Shown here: in pieces, positions 1 to 7,714 of the stretch
How the letters are laid out: each line of letters starts with the position of its first letter
How positions within the stretch are numbered: position 1 is the stretch's first letter
From: Gammaproteobacteria bacterium
GTDB taxonomy: Bacteria; Pseudomonadota; Gammaproteobacteria; Pseudomonadales; Azotimanducaceae
Reading direction: 5' to 3'
DNA length: 64,000 nt
NCBI GenBank assembly: GCA_002684495.1
Contig: NYVG01000016.1
Coordinates: 88,993 to 152,992 of the forward strand
The notes under the pieces: model-generated
Told to the model about the DNA's origin: nothing
The model's database searches: none
Seen by the model: only the letters and a program-made list of their open reading frames with translations
Program-made: the position numbers and the translations under genes

Positions 1-333
1 CTTCATGAAATATATGCCAGCGACCATAAAGATCAGCAACAAGATCACCGGAAATGCGGCTTCGACCTCATGTAAGACCGTGGTGGGGTTGGTCATGCCC
101 AATATGATGCCCTCGAAAGCGAGCAATCCGCCCGGCTGCAGCGGGTAGCATTTCAACGCCATCGCCAGAGTAAAAATGAATTCGAGAACCAATACCCATC
201 CGGCAATGTATGGCCCTGCAATAAGGAGCAACACCGGATTAAGCAGTAAAAAGGCGACGATGGTTTTCTTGTACCAATCGGGCGCATGGCCAAGAAAATT
301 CTGGGTAAAAGAACTTAGGGATAGGCCTTGCAT
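1..333 (-). CDS. nhaB: Na+/H+ antiporter NhaB, N-terminal part (cut by window start)
   Basis: The first 111 codons read on the minus strand from ATG at 331-333 and stay open to base 1, so the gene continues outside the window. The protein begins [20 protein letters not shown] and continues with [36 protein letters not shown] and a hydrophobic segment ending AGIYFMK. These blocks match the N-terminus of NhaB (Asn-Phe-Leu-Gly-x-x-Pro-Asp-Trp-Tyr-Lys, then [13 protein letters not shown]). NhaB is an inner-membrane antiporter that expels Na+ in exchange for protons, in keeping with a marine or saline habitat. It is divergent from nudC. Family assignment is firm; the rest of the protein cannot be judged. 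Confidence 0.9.
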   Translation of the reverse strand, partial: MQGLSLSSFTQNFLGHAPDWYKKTIVAFLLLNPVLLLIAGPYIAGWVLVLEFIFTLAMALKCYPLQPGGLLAFEGIILGMTNPTTVLHEVEAAFPVILLLIFMVAGIYFMK

Positions 334-567
334 ATACACACCTTGGTTAATAATAGTTGATGGAAGGTTCGGGTGACTTGGGAGTGTCTATTAGCCGCTT
401 TGTCTGCCCAGCAGCAGGGTCTATGCCTCATACTGCTGATCACCCTAAACCGCCCACGCGGTAAAGATAGCGCGCATTGAGGTTACGCTTCAACCGCAAG
501 TCTCTAAGTTTATGAATCTGGTTTGGCTGCGGAAGTATGCTATGTTTTTAACTCCGAATAACAAAAA
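334..567. other. Divergent intergenic region nhaB/nudC
   Basis: This 234-base gap separates the divergently transcribed nhaB and nudC and must hold both promoters. I see no convincing paired -35/-10 boxes, no stable hairpin with a T-run and no small gene with a good ribosome binding site. Confidence 0.5.
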
Positions 568-1410
568 GTGAACACCCCGATGTGGCCAAACGAACCGGAT
601 GAATTTGTTCCCAATCACGAGATGTCAGCAGCAGACGACAGCGGTGATGCATGGTACTTCGCATTTCTTGGAACAGAGTTGGTTTGCAAGAGCCACCAGG
701 GTGCGCCCGAGCCGATTACTGCCGACGACTTTCGCTGGTTGGACTTAGAGGTCGGCAGCAAACATTTCTTGGGCCACTATGCCAACCGCCCCTGTTTTGC
801 GTTGCGTGTGAAAGGGCAGGTGCCTGAAGGTTTTATGGCTGTGGGCCTGCGCGGCTTATTGGGTCGGACGGTCCAATCATTATTTTACCTCGCTGGGCGG
901 GCTCTGCAGATTGTCGAGTGGTCAGAAAATCATCAGTTTTGCGGTCGTTGTGGCAGCCCTACTCAAGATCATAAGAGTGATCGCGCCAAGGTCGGTAGTT
1001 GTGGCCTGATCAGCTACCCGAGGCTGTCGCCGAGCATCATTGTTCTGGTAACACGCGGTGACGAGATGCTGCTCGCACGTAATGCCAATTGGCCGAATGG
1101 TATGTACAGCACTTTGGCGGGCTTTGTTGAGGCGGGCGAATCCATCGAGCAAACCGTGCACCGGGAAGTATTTGAGGAAGTAGGTTTAAAGGTCGAAAAC
1201 TTACGCTATTTCGGTTCGCAAAGCTGGCCGTTTCCAAATTCGCTGATGCTTGGGTTTCATGCCGAATATAAATCTGGCGATATCGTATGTCAGCCCGGCG
1301 AGATCGCTGATGCCCAGTGGTTTACCCGAGATACGCTGCCGCAAACGCCGCCCAAGACGGCAATATCTGGATGGTTAATTGACGAGTTCATCCAACAGCT
1401 CGCACCCTAG
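568..1410 (+). CDS. nudC: NAD(H) pyrophosphatase / NAD-RNA decapping hydrolase NudC
   Basis: A Nudix hydrolase of 280 aa from a GTG start; ATG at 580 is an in-frame alternative. The order is an N-terminal domain, a zinc ribbon (CGRCG near residue 127) and a Nudix box with GFVEAGES, HREVFEEVG and the catalytic glutamates. The NudC-specific motif SQSWPFPNS follows, which in this family contacts the NAD moiety. NudC cleaves NADH to NMNH and AMP and removes NAD caps from RNA. The zinc site looks incomplete: the first pair CxxC is present and the fourth Cys aligns (SCGLISYP), but the position of the third Cys appears to be Val. The stop codon overlaps that of the convergent downstream gene in the palindrome CTAG. 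Confidence 0.93.
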   Translation: MNTPMWPNEPDEFVPNHEMSAADDSGDAWYFAFLGTELVCKSHQGAPEPITADDFRWLDLEVGSKHFLGHYANRPCFALRVKGQVPEGFMAVGLRGLLGRTVQSLFYLAGRALQIVEWSENHQFCGRCGSPTQDHKSDRAKVGSCGLISYPRLSPSIIVLVTRGDEMLLARNANWPNGMYSTLAGFVEAGESIEQTVHREVFEEVGLKVENLRYFGSQSWPFPNSLMLGFHAEYKSGDIVCQPGEIADAQWFTRDTLPQTPPKTAISGWLIDEFIQQLAP

Positions 1411-1772
1411 GCGCGGGGAGGACGGAAAGCTGCCATGGTATGGAAGACCCAAATTAAATGGCCGCTGGCGCGGAATTGACTCTGCATAAAGGCGTTGACC
1501 GGGTCAGCCTCACCGCTTAGCAGCTCGCGCGCTAGAGACTCGCTGTGAAAATACAGGGTCATTTCCACAGGGTCATCGCAGTTCAGTTCTAACTGGCTCT
1601 CGCGCACGGCAAAATGAATTCCGCCATCGCCCCAGTCGAGGCGAATACAGGCATCTAAGCCAGTGTTGTGGTTGGCGTTGAAGTGCTGGGCGAGAAAATC
1701 GTGCATAACATAGTTTGCTCTATGGATCGGCGATTGTACTGAAACGTCGCGGGTAAGCGAGCGTAATTGCAC
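1407..1772 (-). CDS. SCP2 sterol-binding-like small protein
   Basis: A 121-aa soluble protein; an internal ATG (base 1706, MHDFLAQHFN) is a plausible shorter start. The centre and end (IRLDWGDGGIHFAVR, ELNCDDPVEMTLYF, LLSGEADPVNAFMQSQ, FRASGHLIWVF) resemble the small SCP2-type lipid-binding domain found in many gammaproteobacteria (YhbT/UbiT-like), where a beta-sheet pocket binds an acyl or isoprenoid ligand. The 'G-E-x-D-P-x-x-A-F-x-x-x-x-F/x-G' region is the main reason for the call. Its ligand is unknown. It converges on nudC with a 4-base overlap of stop codons. Confidence 0.6.
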   Translation of the reverse strand: MQLRSLTRDVSVQSPIHRANYVMHDFLAQHFNANHNTGLDACIRLDWGDGGIHFAVRESQLELNCDDPVEMTLYFHSESLARELLSGEADPVNAFMQSQFRASGHLIWVFHTMAAFRPPRA

Positions 1773-1843
1773 AACGCTGGACGAAAGAACCCTGCACTCT
1801 ATAAAGTACGCGACCTTAACTCGACGCCATTTTGGAAAGCGCT

Positions 1844-2908
1844 ATGGACTATATATTCGACTATCTGATGTTTTTGGCCCAAGCGGTCACCGTGGTAGTG
1901 GCGATCATTGTGGTTGTGTCATTTGCTGCTGGCGCAAAGATGCGGCAGCAGGGGGGCGATCAAGGTTATTTGACCGTTACTAAAATAAACGAGCGGCTGC
2001 GCAATCTTCGTTATGTGATGGAAGATGCGTTGCTAACATCTCAAGAAGTAAAACGGCGCCACAAATCTGAACAGAAGTCGCAGAAAGTGACGGACAAAGA
2101 GAACGCTGCTAAAGCCAAGAAGGCGGCTAAAAATGCCCTTCAGGAAGGCGTCGAAAGCGACGCTCCCGGGCGAGTTTTTGTGGTGCGTTTTGAAGGCGAT
2201 GTTGCTGCATCGGATGTGGATAATTTTCGCCTGGAAATTAGCGCCATACTGACTATGGCCGACAGCAACGACGAAGTTGTGATCTGCTTGGAAAGCCCAG
2301 GGGGTATGGTTCACAGCTATGGTCTGGCAGCTTCCCAAATGATGCGTGTACGCAATAAGGGCATTCCGTTGACTGCTGTGGTAGACAAAGTCGCCGCGAG
2401 TGGAGGTTATCTGATGGCAGCAGTGGCGAATAAAATTGTCGCGGCGCCGTTCGCCGTAGTGGGATCGATAGGGGTGGTGGCACAAGTGCCGAATGTGCAT
2501 CGCCTGCTGAAGAAAAATGATGTTGATGTCGAGGTTCTTACCGCAGGCAAGTACAAGCGCACGCTCACATTTCTGGGGGAGAATACCGAGGAGGGGCGTG
2601 AGAAATTCCAACAAGAGCTTGAGGACGTACACGCGCTGTTTCAGGAATTTGTTGTCGATAATCGCCCCGAAATGGATATCGCCACGGTAGCCACCGGCGA
2701 AGCATGGTATGGGTCTAGGGCGTTGGAGCTGAATCTAGTGGACAGCTTGGCAACCAGTGATGAATATCTTATGGCGGCCTGCGCAGACAAAGACGTTTTC
2801 CAAGTTGCCTGGAAGCAGAACAGTAAGCCTATCGATCGACTCTTAGGTAAGGCCAGTGGCATCCTCGATCGAGTCACGCATTTGCTGGAATTTTCGCGGC
2901 GCTCGTAA
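1844..2908 (+). CDS. sohB: Inner-membrane signal-peptide peptidase-like protease SohB (S49)
   Basis: 354 aa from ATG 1844, preceded by GGAAAG; an in-frame TTG at 1832 is less likely. One N-terminal membrane segment (roughly residues 8-30) is followed by a charged Lys/Ala-rich linker (roughly 75-105) and an S49 domain. The nucleophile is the Ser in KVAASGGYLMAAVA (roughly residue 190). The general-base Lys is in TAGKYKRTLTFLGEN, the usual Ser-Lys dyad arrangement. Length matches E. coli SohB (about 350 aa). S49 enzymes clip membrane-embedded peptide remnants on the periplasmic face. It stands alone between the SCP2-like gene and an oxidoreductase. Confidence 0.9.
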   Translation: MDYIFDYLMFLAQAVTVVVAIIVVVSFAAGAKMRQQGGDQGYLTVTKINERLRNLRYVMEDALLTSQEVKRRHKSEQKSQKVTDKENAAKAKKAAKNALQEGVESDAPGRVFVVRFEGDVAASDVDNFRLEISAILTMADSNDEVVICLESPGGMVHSYGLAASQMMRVRNKGIPLTAVVDKVAASGGYLMAAVANKIVAAPFAVVGSIGVVAQVPNVHRLLKKNDVDVEVLTAGKYKRTLTFLGENTEEGREKFQQELEDVHALFQEFVVDNRPEMDIATVATGEAWYGSRALELNLVDSLATSDEYLMAACADKDVFQVAWKQNSKPIDRLLGKASGILDRVTHLLEFSRRS

Positions 2909-2958
2909 GGCGCGTGTTGCCTGCCGCTGTATGAATCATAACTGAGAGGGATTAGCTA

Positions 2959-3951
2959 ATGTCATTTAGAGCGTTTCAAGTAGAGAAAACCGATACTGGA
3001 TTTGTACGCAGCGTTGTTGATCGCGAGGTTGATCAATTACCCCCGGGTGAACTGCTTATTGATGTTCACTATTCTTCTTTAAATTACAAAGACGCATTGT
3101 CAGCTACCGGCAATCCGGGTGTTACACGTGTATTCCCGCATACCCCAGGCATCGATGCTGCAGGTGTAGTGCTAAGCAGTAATGACAGCGCCTTTGCAGA
3201 AGGAGACCCAGTCATTGTTATTGGCTTTGACCTCGGCATGGGCACCGCGGGTGGCTTCGCCCAAAGAATCCGCGTACCCGCAGCTTGGGCAGTGAAGATG
3301 CCAGAAGGTCTCAATGCGCTTACAAGCATGCGCATTGGTACCGCCGGATTTACCGCTGCTGAGTGTGTGCAAAAGCTCGAACAGGGCGGCATGACGCCAG
3401 CTTCTGGCCCAGTACTGGTTACCGGGGCGACAGGTGGAGTAGGTTCTGTCGCGGTGAAGCTACTTGCCGGTTTGGGCTATGAGGTCGTTGCGGTAACGGG
3501 CAAGGCTGATCAGCACGATTTTTTGCGCAGCTTAGGCGCGGTTGAATTTATGACTCGCGAGGAAGCCGCGGAAGGAGCGGAAAAGCCATTGTTGCCTGAA
3601 CGCTGGGGCGGTGTGGTCGATACCGTGGGCGGTGATATTTTGTTCAACGCGGTCAAAGGCCTTCGTTATGGCTGCAGTGCTGCGGCCTGTGGACTAGTGG
3701 CCGCGCCCAATTTCGCAGCCTCTGTACTGCCGTTTATTTTGCGCCATGTGAATCTGCTTGGCATTGACTCGGTACAGTTGCCGATAACGGAAAAAGCGGC
3801 GATTTGGTCGCGTTTAGCAACAGATTGGAAGATGGATTTAGCTGATCTGGAGGAAGCGCTGACGTTGAACACCTTATCCGATGCTATTGATCGGATATTG
3901 GCAGGACAAATGGTGGGGCGAGGTGTTGTTGATCTGTCCGTTGAGGATTAA
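2959..3951 (+). CDS. acuI: Acrylyl-CoA reductase AcuI / YhdH-family quinone-type oxidoreductase
   Basis: 330-aa zinc-independent medium-chain dehydrogenase/reductase. SSLNYKDALSATG near residue 38, PGIDAAGVV and the NADPH-binding turn TGATGGVGSVAVKLLAGLGY at about 155-175 are characteristic of the AcuI/YhdH subfamily, including the triad of Gly-rich turn, TGK and DTVGG. The enzyme reduces acryloyl-CoA to propionyl-CoA with NADPH and detoxifies acrylate in bacteria that use DMSP or 3-hydroxypropionate. A link to the prp genes of this window is metabolic inference only. ATG is preceded by AGAGGGATT. It converges with the antiporter gene; their stops overlap in TTAA. Confidence 0.88.
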   Translation: MSFRAFQVEKTDTGFVRSVVDREVDQLPPGELLIDVHYSSLNYKDALSATGNPGVTRVFPHTPGIDAAGVVLSSNDSAFAEGDPVIVIGFDLGMGTAGGFAQRIRVPAAWAVKMPEGLNALTSMRIGTAGFTAAECVQKLEQGGMTPASGPVLVTGATGGVGSVAVKLLAGLGYEVVAVTGKADQHDFLRSLGAVEFMTREEAAEGAEKPLLPERWGGVVDTVGGDILFNAVKGLRYGCSAAACGLVAAPNFAASVLPFILRHVNLLGIDSVQLPITEKAAIWSRLATDWKMDLADLEEALTLNTLSDAIDRILAGQMVGRGVVDLSVED

Positions 3952-5120
3952 TCCCGACGTAGACTCGGGTTTGCCGCGATTGGACTAGGGTAGCGAGAGA
4001 CTACCCAATAGCTGTTGATGACCATGGTAAGTACTGTAGCGGTTTGTAATACGGCCGCTGCGGCTTCACCGAGTAGGGCATTACCAACGGCGATGTAACT
4101 CAATAGCAGGGCGAACTCTGAGCCTTGGCCAAGCCGAGCCCCAACCTCTTTGGCCGTGCTTGTGGGCTCGCCCTGGACCTTTAACAGCACGCCAAATACC
4201 AGGGGTTTTGACACCACTACAACGACACTGGTGACTAAGATCGGTAACCATAGGGTACCGATTAAACTGGTATTTAAATCTGCGCCAACAGAAAAAAAGA
4301 ACATAATCAGGAAAAAGTCCCGTAACGGCCGCAAATGCTCAGCAATGTATTGAGCGATTGGGCTGGTTGCGAGGCTCACGCCTGCGGTAAATGCGCCAAT
4401 CTCGAACGACAGATTGAGACTGTGGGACAGGCTTGCTAGGCCTAAGCACCAAGCGATAGCGAGTAAAAAAATGTACTCGTGAAAGGCGTCAAATCGTCGA
4501 ATCAGCGGTAACAGTACGAAGCGCACTCCTGCGAAAGCGCATAGCCCTAAAACGGGTAACGCAAGCAAGACCGCGCCGAGATTTTGCATTAGCGCGGATA
4601 ATTCAGGTGTAAATTCACTGACAACGACGATGGCGATGATGGCCAATAGGTCTTGGATTAACAGCAAACTGATAACCAGTTGGCCAATGTGCCGATGGTG
4701 TAGTGCTGTGGTTGGTAGCAGTTTTAAGCCAAGAATTGTGCTGGAGAAAGTCAGCGCCAAGCCAACCACAATGGACTCAGTGATGGCAAAGTCAAAAAAC
4801 AGCATCACCCCTGCGCCCAGCACAAAAAATGCTAGGGTTGTTCCAAGTGCTGTAAGCATGGACTCGCCCACCATGTTGCGCAATTTGCTGGGCTGCAGAT
4901 CAAGGCCGACTAAGAACAGTAAGAACATGATGCCGATTTCGGCAATTTCGCTGAGATGCCTGTCATCGTTGATTAGGGCAAATCCGTGAGGACCGATCAC
5001 GCAGCCCAGCACAATGTAGGCCACTAACATCGGTTGCCTAGTGTATAGGCTCAGTGTTGCGAGCACGGCTGCGCCGCTGAAAATAATGAAAAACGAATCA
5101 ATAAGGTTAGGGTGTGCCAT
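3948..5120 (-). CDS. CPA2-family cation:proton antiporter (KefB/RosB-like, no RCK domain)
   Basis: 390 aa, nearly all hydrophobic, with about 11-12 membrane segments. VLGCVIGPHGFAL near residue 40, EIGIMFLLFLVGLDL (roughly 62-76), the SSTILGLKL block and the GQGSEFALLLSYIAV block are typical of monovalent cation:proton antiporter-2 proteins. There is no C-terminal TrkA-N or TrkA-C (RCK) regulatory domain, so it is a membrane-domain-only form. Ion specificity (K+ or Na+) cannot be read from sequence. It is a single-gene unit, convergent with the AcuI gene. Confidence 0.85.
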   Translation of the reverse strand: MAHPNLIDSFFIIFSGAAVLATLSLYTRQPMLVAYIVLGCVIGPHGFALINDDRHLSEIAEIGIMFLLFLVGLDLQPSKLRNMVGESMLTALGTTLAFFVLGAGVMLFFDFAITESIVVGLALTFSSTILGLKLLPTTALHHRHIGQLVISLLLIQDLLAIIAIVVVSEFTPELSALMQNLGAVLLALPVLGLCAFAGVRFVLLPLIRRFDAFHEYIFLLAIAWCLGLASLSHSLNLSFEIGAFTAGVSLATSPIAQYIAEHLRPLRDFFLIMFFFSVGADLNTSLIGTLWLPILVTSVVVVVSKPLVFGVLLKVQGEPTSTAKEVGARLGQGSEFALLLSYIAVGNALLGEAAAAVLQTATVLTMVINSYWVVSRYPSPIAANPSLRRD

Positions 5121-5164
5121 GGCTTTAGCATAGCAGCTGCAGCGCTGCGCGTGCGGGCACTAAA

Positions 5165-5581
5165 TCATCGCAACAGTGCAGGCAACGGATCCATTACTGA
5201 ACCCTGATAATGATCACTATAGGGGGCTAATAGTTCAAGTGCGATGGCGGGATCACGTTCAGCTGGGAGCTCAAAACTGCTGAAGCCACAGCGCAGCATA
5301 AAGTGCAGTAGATCCTCGTGCACGGCGCCTACAGCGCGAAGATCACCCTCATAACCAACGCGTTGTCGTAGCAGTGCTGCCAAAGACAGTCCACGTCCGT
5401 CCGTGAGCGCAGGAAAGTCTACGGCTATCAGGCTTGCGCTTGCCCAAGCTTTTTCTGGTTCAGCGTCAACAGAAAGTTTCAGTGCGCTGCCGGCGGTAAA
5501 GGATTCAGCGGCGCTCCAATCAGTAGGTTGATTGTCGGTTACCTGCCATAGGCCGTCCTGTTGTCTAAGCAGCTGAGTCAT
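5165..5581 (-). CDS. DUF934 protein, sulfite-reductase partner
   Basis: 138 aa from ATG at 5579-5581 (MTQLLRQQDGLW). A longer frame open to 5776 only reads the sulfite-reductase coding region out of frame. The C-terminal half, ALTDGRGLSLAALLRQR, GYEGDLRAVGAVHEDLLHF and CGFSSFEL, is the DUF934 signature. In Pseudomonas and relatives this family sits directly downstream of the hemoprotein CysI, as here, where it overlaps that gene by 17 bases. Function is not established; a role in electron supply or assembly of sulfite reductase is only suggested by the constant neighbourhood. No metal-binding Cys cluster is seen. Confidence 0.85.
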   Translation of the reverse strand: MTQLLRQQDGLWQVTDNQPTDWSAAESFTAGSALKLSVDAEPEKAWASASLIAVDFPALTDGRGLSLAALLRQRVGYEGDLRAVGAVHEDLLHFMLRCGFSSFELPAERDPAIALELLAPYSDHYQGSVMDPLPALLR

Positions 5582-7241
5582 GTGCGTCGCTCCTAAGGCT
5601 GGCTTTGAAAGGTTGGATGCCAACCCGACGAAAGCACGCGAGGAAACTTTCGTTCTGATGGCGCAATGACAGGTGGATGTTAATGATATTGTCGATAACT
5701 GTAGGCACCTGATGGCGCGACACCGAGGGGCCAATAATCTGGCCCAGGGAGGCTGATTCGCCAGAGTGACCCGCATGGCCGCCTAGGGAAATTTGGTAGA
5801 ATTCCTGGCCTTTCTTGTCTACGCCCAAAATACCGATGTGGCCCACATGGTGATGCCCACAGGCGTTCATGCAGCCAGAAATATTCAGATCCAGATCGCC
5901 CAGGTCGTGTAGGAAATCGGCATCGTCCAATTGGTGTTGAATTGCTTCGGCAATTGGGATGGATTTGGCATTTGCTAACGAGCAAAAATCCCCCCCCGGG
6001 CAACAGATAATGTCGGTTATCAGGCCAGCGTTAGCCGTCGCTAGGTCATGGTCGCTAGCGAGTTGCCAGAGCGGGAATAAGTCCTGCTGGCGAATATGTG
6101 GCAGTGCGAAATTCTGCTCGTGGCTGATGCGGACCTCACCGCAGCCGAACTGATCTGCCCAATCTGCGACGGCCAGCATTTGCTCCGCGCTAACATCGCC
6201 GGGTGGGACGCCAGGGGCTTTGGTCGACAAAATCACATTGGCATAACCGTCACTTTTGTGGGCACTGACGTTACGTTCGATCCAACGGCTGAACTCCGGT
6301 TGTTTGAGGCGTTGCTCATCGAGATTAAAGTCTGGATTATCTATGGCCGGTAGCGTTGGGATTTGAAAGAAACCTTGCATTTTCGTTATCGCAGCATCGG
6401 CGAGCGGCTCGCTCTCCTGAATAACCTGTTGCCATTCTTCGTCAACGCGTTGGGTGAATGCTTCTGCGCCAAGCGCGCGTAGCAAGATTTTTATCCGGGC
6501 TTTGTATTTGTTGTCGCGCCGACCGTAGCGGTTGTATACACGCAGGATGGCGTGAAGGTAAGTAAGCAGATGATGCGCGGGCAAGCCTTCGCGAATGGTT
6601 GTGCCGATAACGGGTGTTCTACCTAGCCCGCCGCCAACAATGACATCAAATACCGGCTGTTGTGCGACCTCGTAGACACGCAAACCAATGTCATGCACGT
6701 CAATGGCAGCGCGATCTACTTTGCCGCCGCTTACCGCAATTTTAAACTTGCGCGGCAGCCACTCGAACTCAGGATGCAGTGTCGACCACTGACGTATCAA
6801 CTCGCAGTAGGGGCGGGGATCGATGGATTCGTCAGCCGCTGCACCCGCAAAGTGGTCCGTGGTGACATTGCGGATACAACTGCCACTGGTTTGGATTGCG
6901 TGCATGTTGACGGCGGCAAGTTGTTCCAAAATATCTGGCACATCGGCAATCTCAGGCCAGTTAAATTGCATATTCTGGCGAGTACTTAAGTGGCCATAAC
7001 CCCGGTCGTAGGTATTAGCGATGGATGCCAGGGCACGCAGCTGCTTAGTTGATAGGGTGCCGTAGGGAATCGCCACTCTCAGCATTGGCGCTAAACGTTG
7101 TATGTAGAGTCCATTGCGCAGACGTAATTGCAGGAATTCGTCCTCGCTGAGGGCGCCGTTAAGATAGCGTTGCGTCTGATCACGGTAATGAGCAACACGC
7201 TCGTTAACAAACTGGCGATCAAAGTCGTTGTATTGATACAT
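5565..7241 (-). CDS. cysI: Assimilatory sulfite reductase hemoprotein (nitrite/sulfite reductase family)
   Basis: 558 aa from ATG at 7239-7241 (MYQYNDFDRQFVNER); the upstream in-frame ATG adds 17 unlikely residues. Two ferredoxin-type half-domains with siroheme contacts (LSTRQNMQFNWP, TSGSCIRNVTTD) lead to the cluster/siroheme cysteines CCPGGDFC (around 420) and SGCMNACGHHHVG (around 457). These hold a [4Fe-4S] cluster coupled to siroheme and perform the six-electron reduction of sulfite to sulfide. No CysJ flavoprotein is encoded nearby, so reduced ferredoxin or another partner is the likely donor. DUF934 follows in the same unit. Siroheme would be made by CysG at 48-49 kb and control is probably by CysB. 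Confidence 0.92.
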   Translation of the reverse strand: MYQYNDFDRQFVNERVAHYRDQTQRYLNGALSEDEFLQLRLRNGLYIQRLAPMLRVAIPYGTLSTKQLRALASIANTYDRGYGHLSTRQNMQFNWPEIADVPDILEQLAAVNMHAIQTSGSCIRNVTTDHFAGAAADESIDPRPYCELIRQWSTLHPEFEWLPRKFKIAVSGGKVDRAAIDVHDIGLRVYEVAQQPVFDVIVGGGLGRTPVIGTTIREGLPAHHLLTYLHAILRVYNRYGRRDNKYKARIKILLRALGAEAFTQRVDEEWQQVIQESEPLADAAITKMQGFFQIPTLPAIDNPDFNLDEQRLKQPEFSRWIERNVSAHKSDGYANVILSTKAPGVPPGDVSAEQMLAVADWADQFGCGEVRISHEQNFALPHIRQQDLFPLWQLASDHDLATANAGLITDIICCPGGDFCSLANAKSIPIAEAIQHQLDDADFLHDLGDLDLNISGCMNACGHHHVGHIGILGVDKKGQEFYQISLGGHAGHSGESASLGQIIGPSVSRHQVPTVIDNIINIHLSLRHQNESFLACFRRVGIQPFKASLRSDAHDSAA

Positions 7242-7507
7242 AGCTATCCATCGGTAACAGCGGGGTGTCTTAGGGGATTTGTGCAATTCCATTTGCTTAG
7301 CGGCGAGACCTTAGCAGTGGCTATTTTCGGCAACAACTGACGGAAAGTTATATGCATATTCTTCTGTGACATTTGCAATACAAGCAGATTTCCGCAGTTC
7401 ATTTATGTAAGCCGTGGTGGCTGGGATTTTGGTCATTGAATACTCTAAGGTTGAGATCGAACCATGTCCGCCTATAATGCGCAGCGCAATATTCCTATGG
7501 AGCTACC
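7242..7507. other. Divergent intergenic region between cysI and the 48-aa gene
   Basis: 266 bases. The right part holds a near-consensus sigma-70 promoter reading rightwards (listed separately). The left part must contain the leftward cysI promoter and any CysB site, but I cannot define either by eye. Confidence 0.5.
7451..7478 (+). promoter_or_regulatory. Near-consensus sigma-70 promoter for the 48-aa gene
   Basis: TTGAGA (7451-7456, one mismatch to TTGACA), a 16-base spacer and a perfect TATAAT (7473-7478). Transcription would start near 7485, giving a short leader with GGAG just ahead of the ATG at 7508. This is the clearest promoter in the window. Confidence 0.75.
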
Positions 7508-7654
7508 ATGACCGAGACCACGCCAGAAAACGAAACCAAACAGCAGCAAGGCAGTAACGACAGTAAGGCCGATACAGTTGCGATCGCAGTAATCTTCACT
7601 GCGGCGGTATTGATGGCGGCGCACCTGATTTCAGGATTTACCGTCGATCTGTAG
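7508..7654 (+). CDS. Small single-pass membrane protein (48 aa), unrecognised
   Basis: 48 codons from ATG 7508 to TAG 7654. A GGAG Shine-Dalgarno lies 5 bases upstream and a near-consensus promoter about 30 bases before the start. The N-terminal 22 residues are polar (MTETTPENE, then Gln/Ser/Asn/Asp-rich) and carry a net charge near zero or negative. The remainder, VAIAVIFTAAVLMAAHLISGF, is one hydrophobic helix. It lies alone on the plus strand between cysI and metH. I do not recognise the family. The combined promoter, ribosome binding site and membrane helix make it a real gene rather than a chance frame. Confidence 0.7.
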   Translation: MTETTPENETKQQQGSNDSKADTVAIAVIFTAAVLMAAHLISGFTVDL

Positions 7655-7714
7655 GGGCCTCGTATACGTTGGGCTTAGGACCAGCGAACCTGCTAAGCTG
7701 ACCAGCTAGCGGCA

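Noticed and set aside
2033..2632. 199-codon open frame on the minus strand
   Set aside because: Antisense to the catalytic part of sohB; composition is Cys/His-rich as expected of a shadow frame.
5582..5776. N-terminal extension of DUF934 to 203 residues
   Set aside because: The added 65 residues are an out-of-frame reading of the cysI 3' end; the family starts at MTQLLR.
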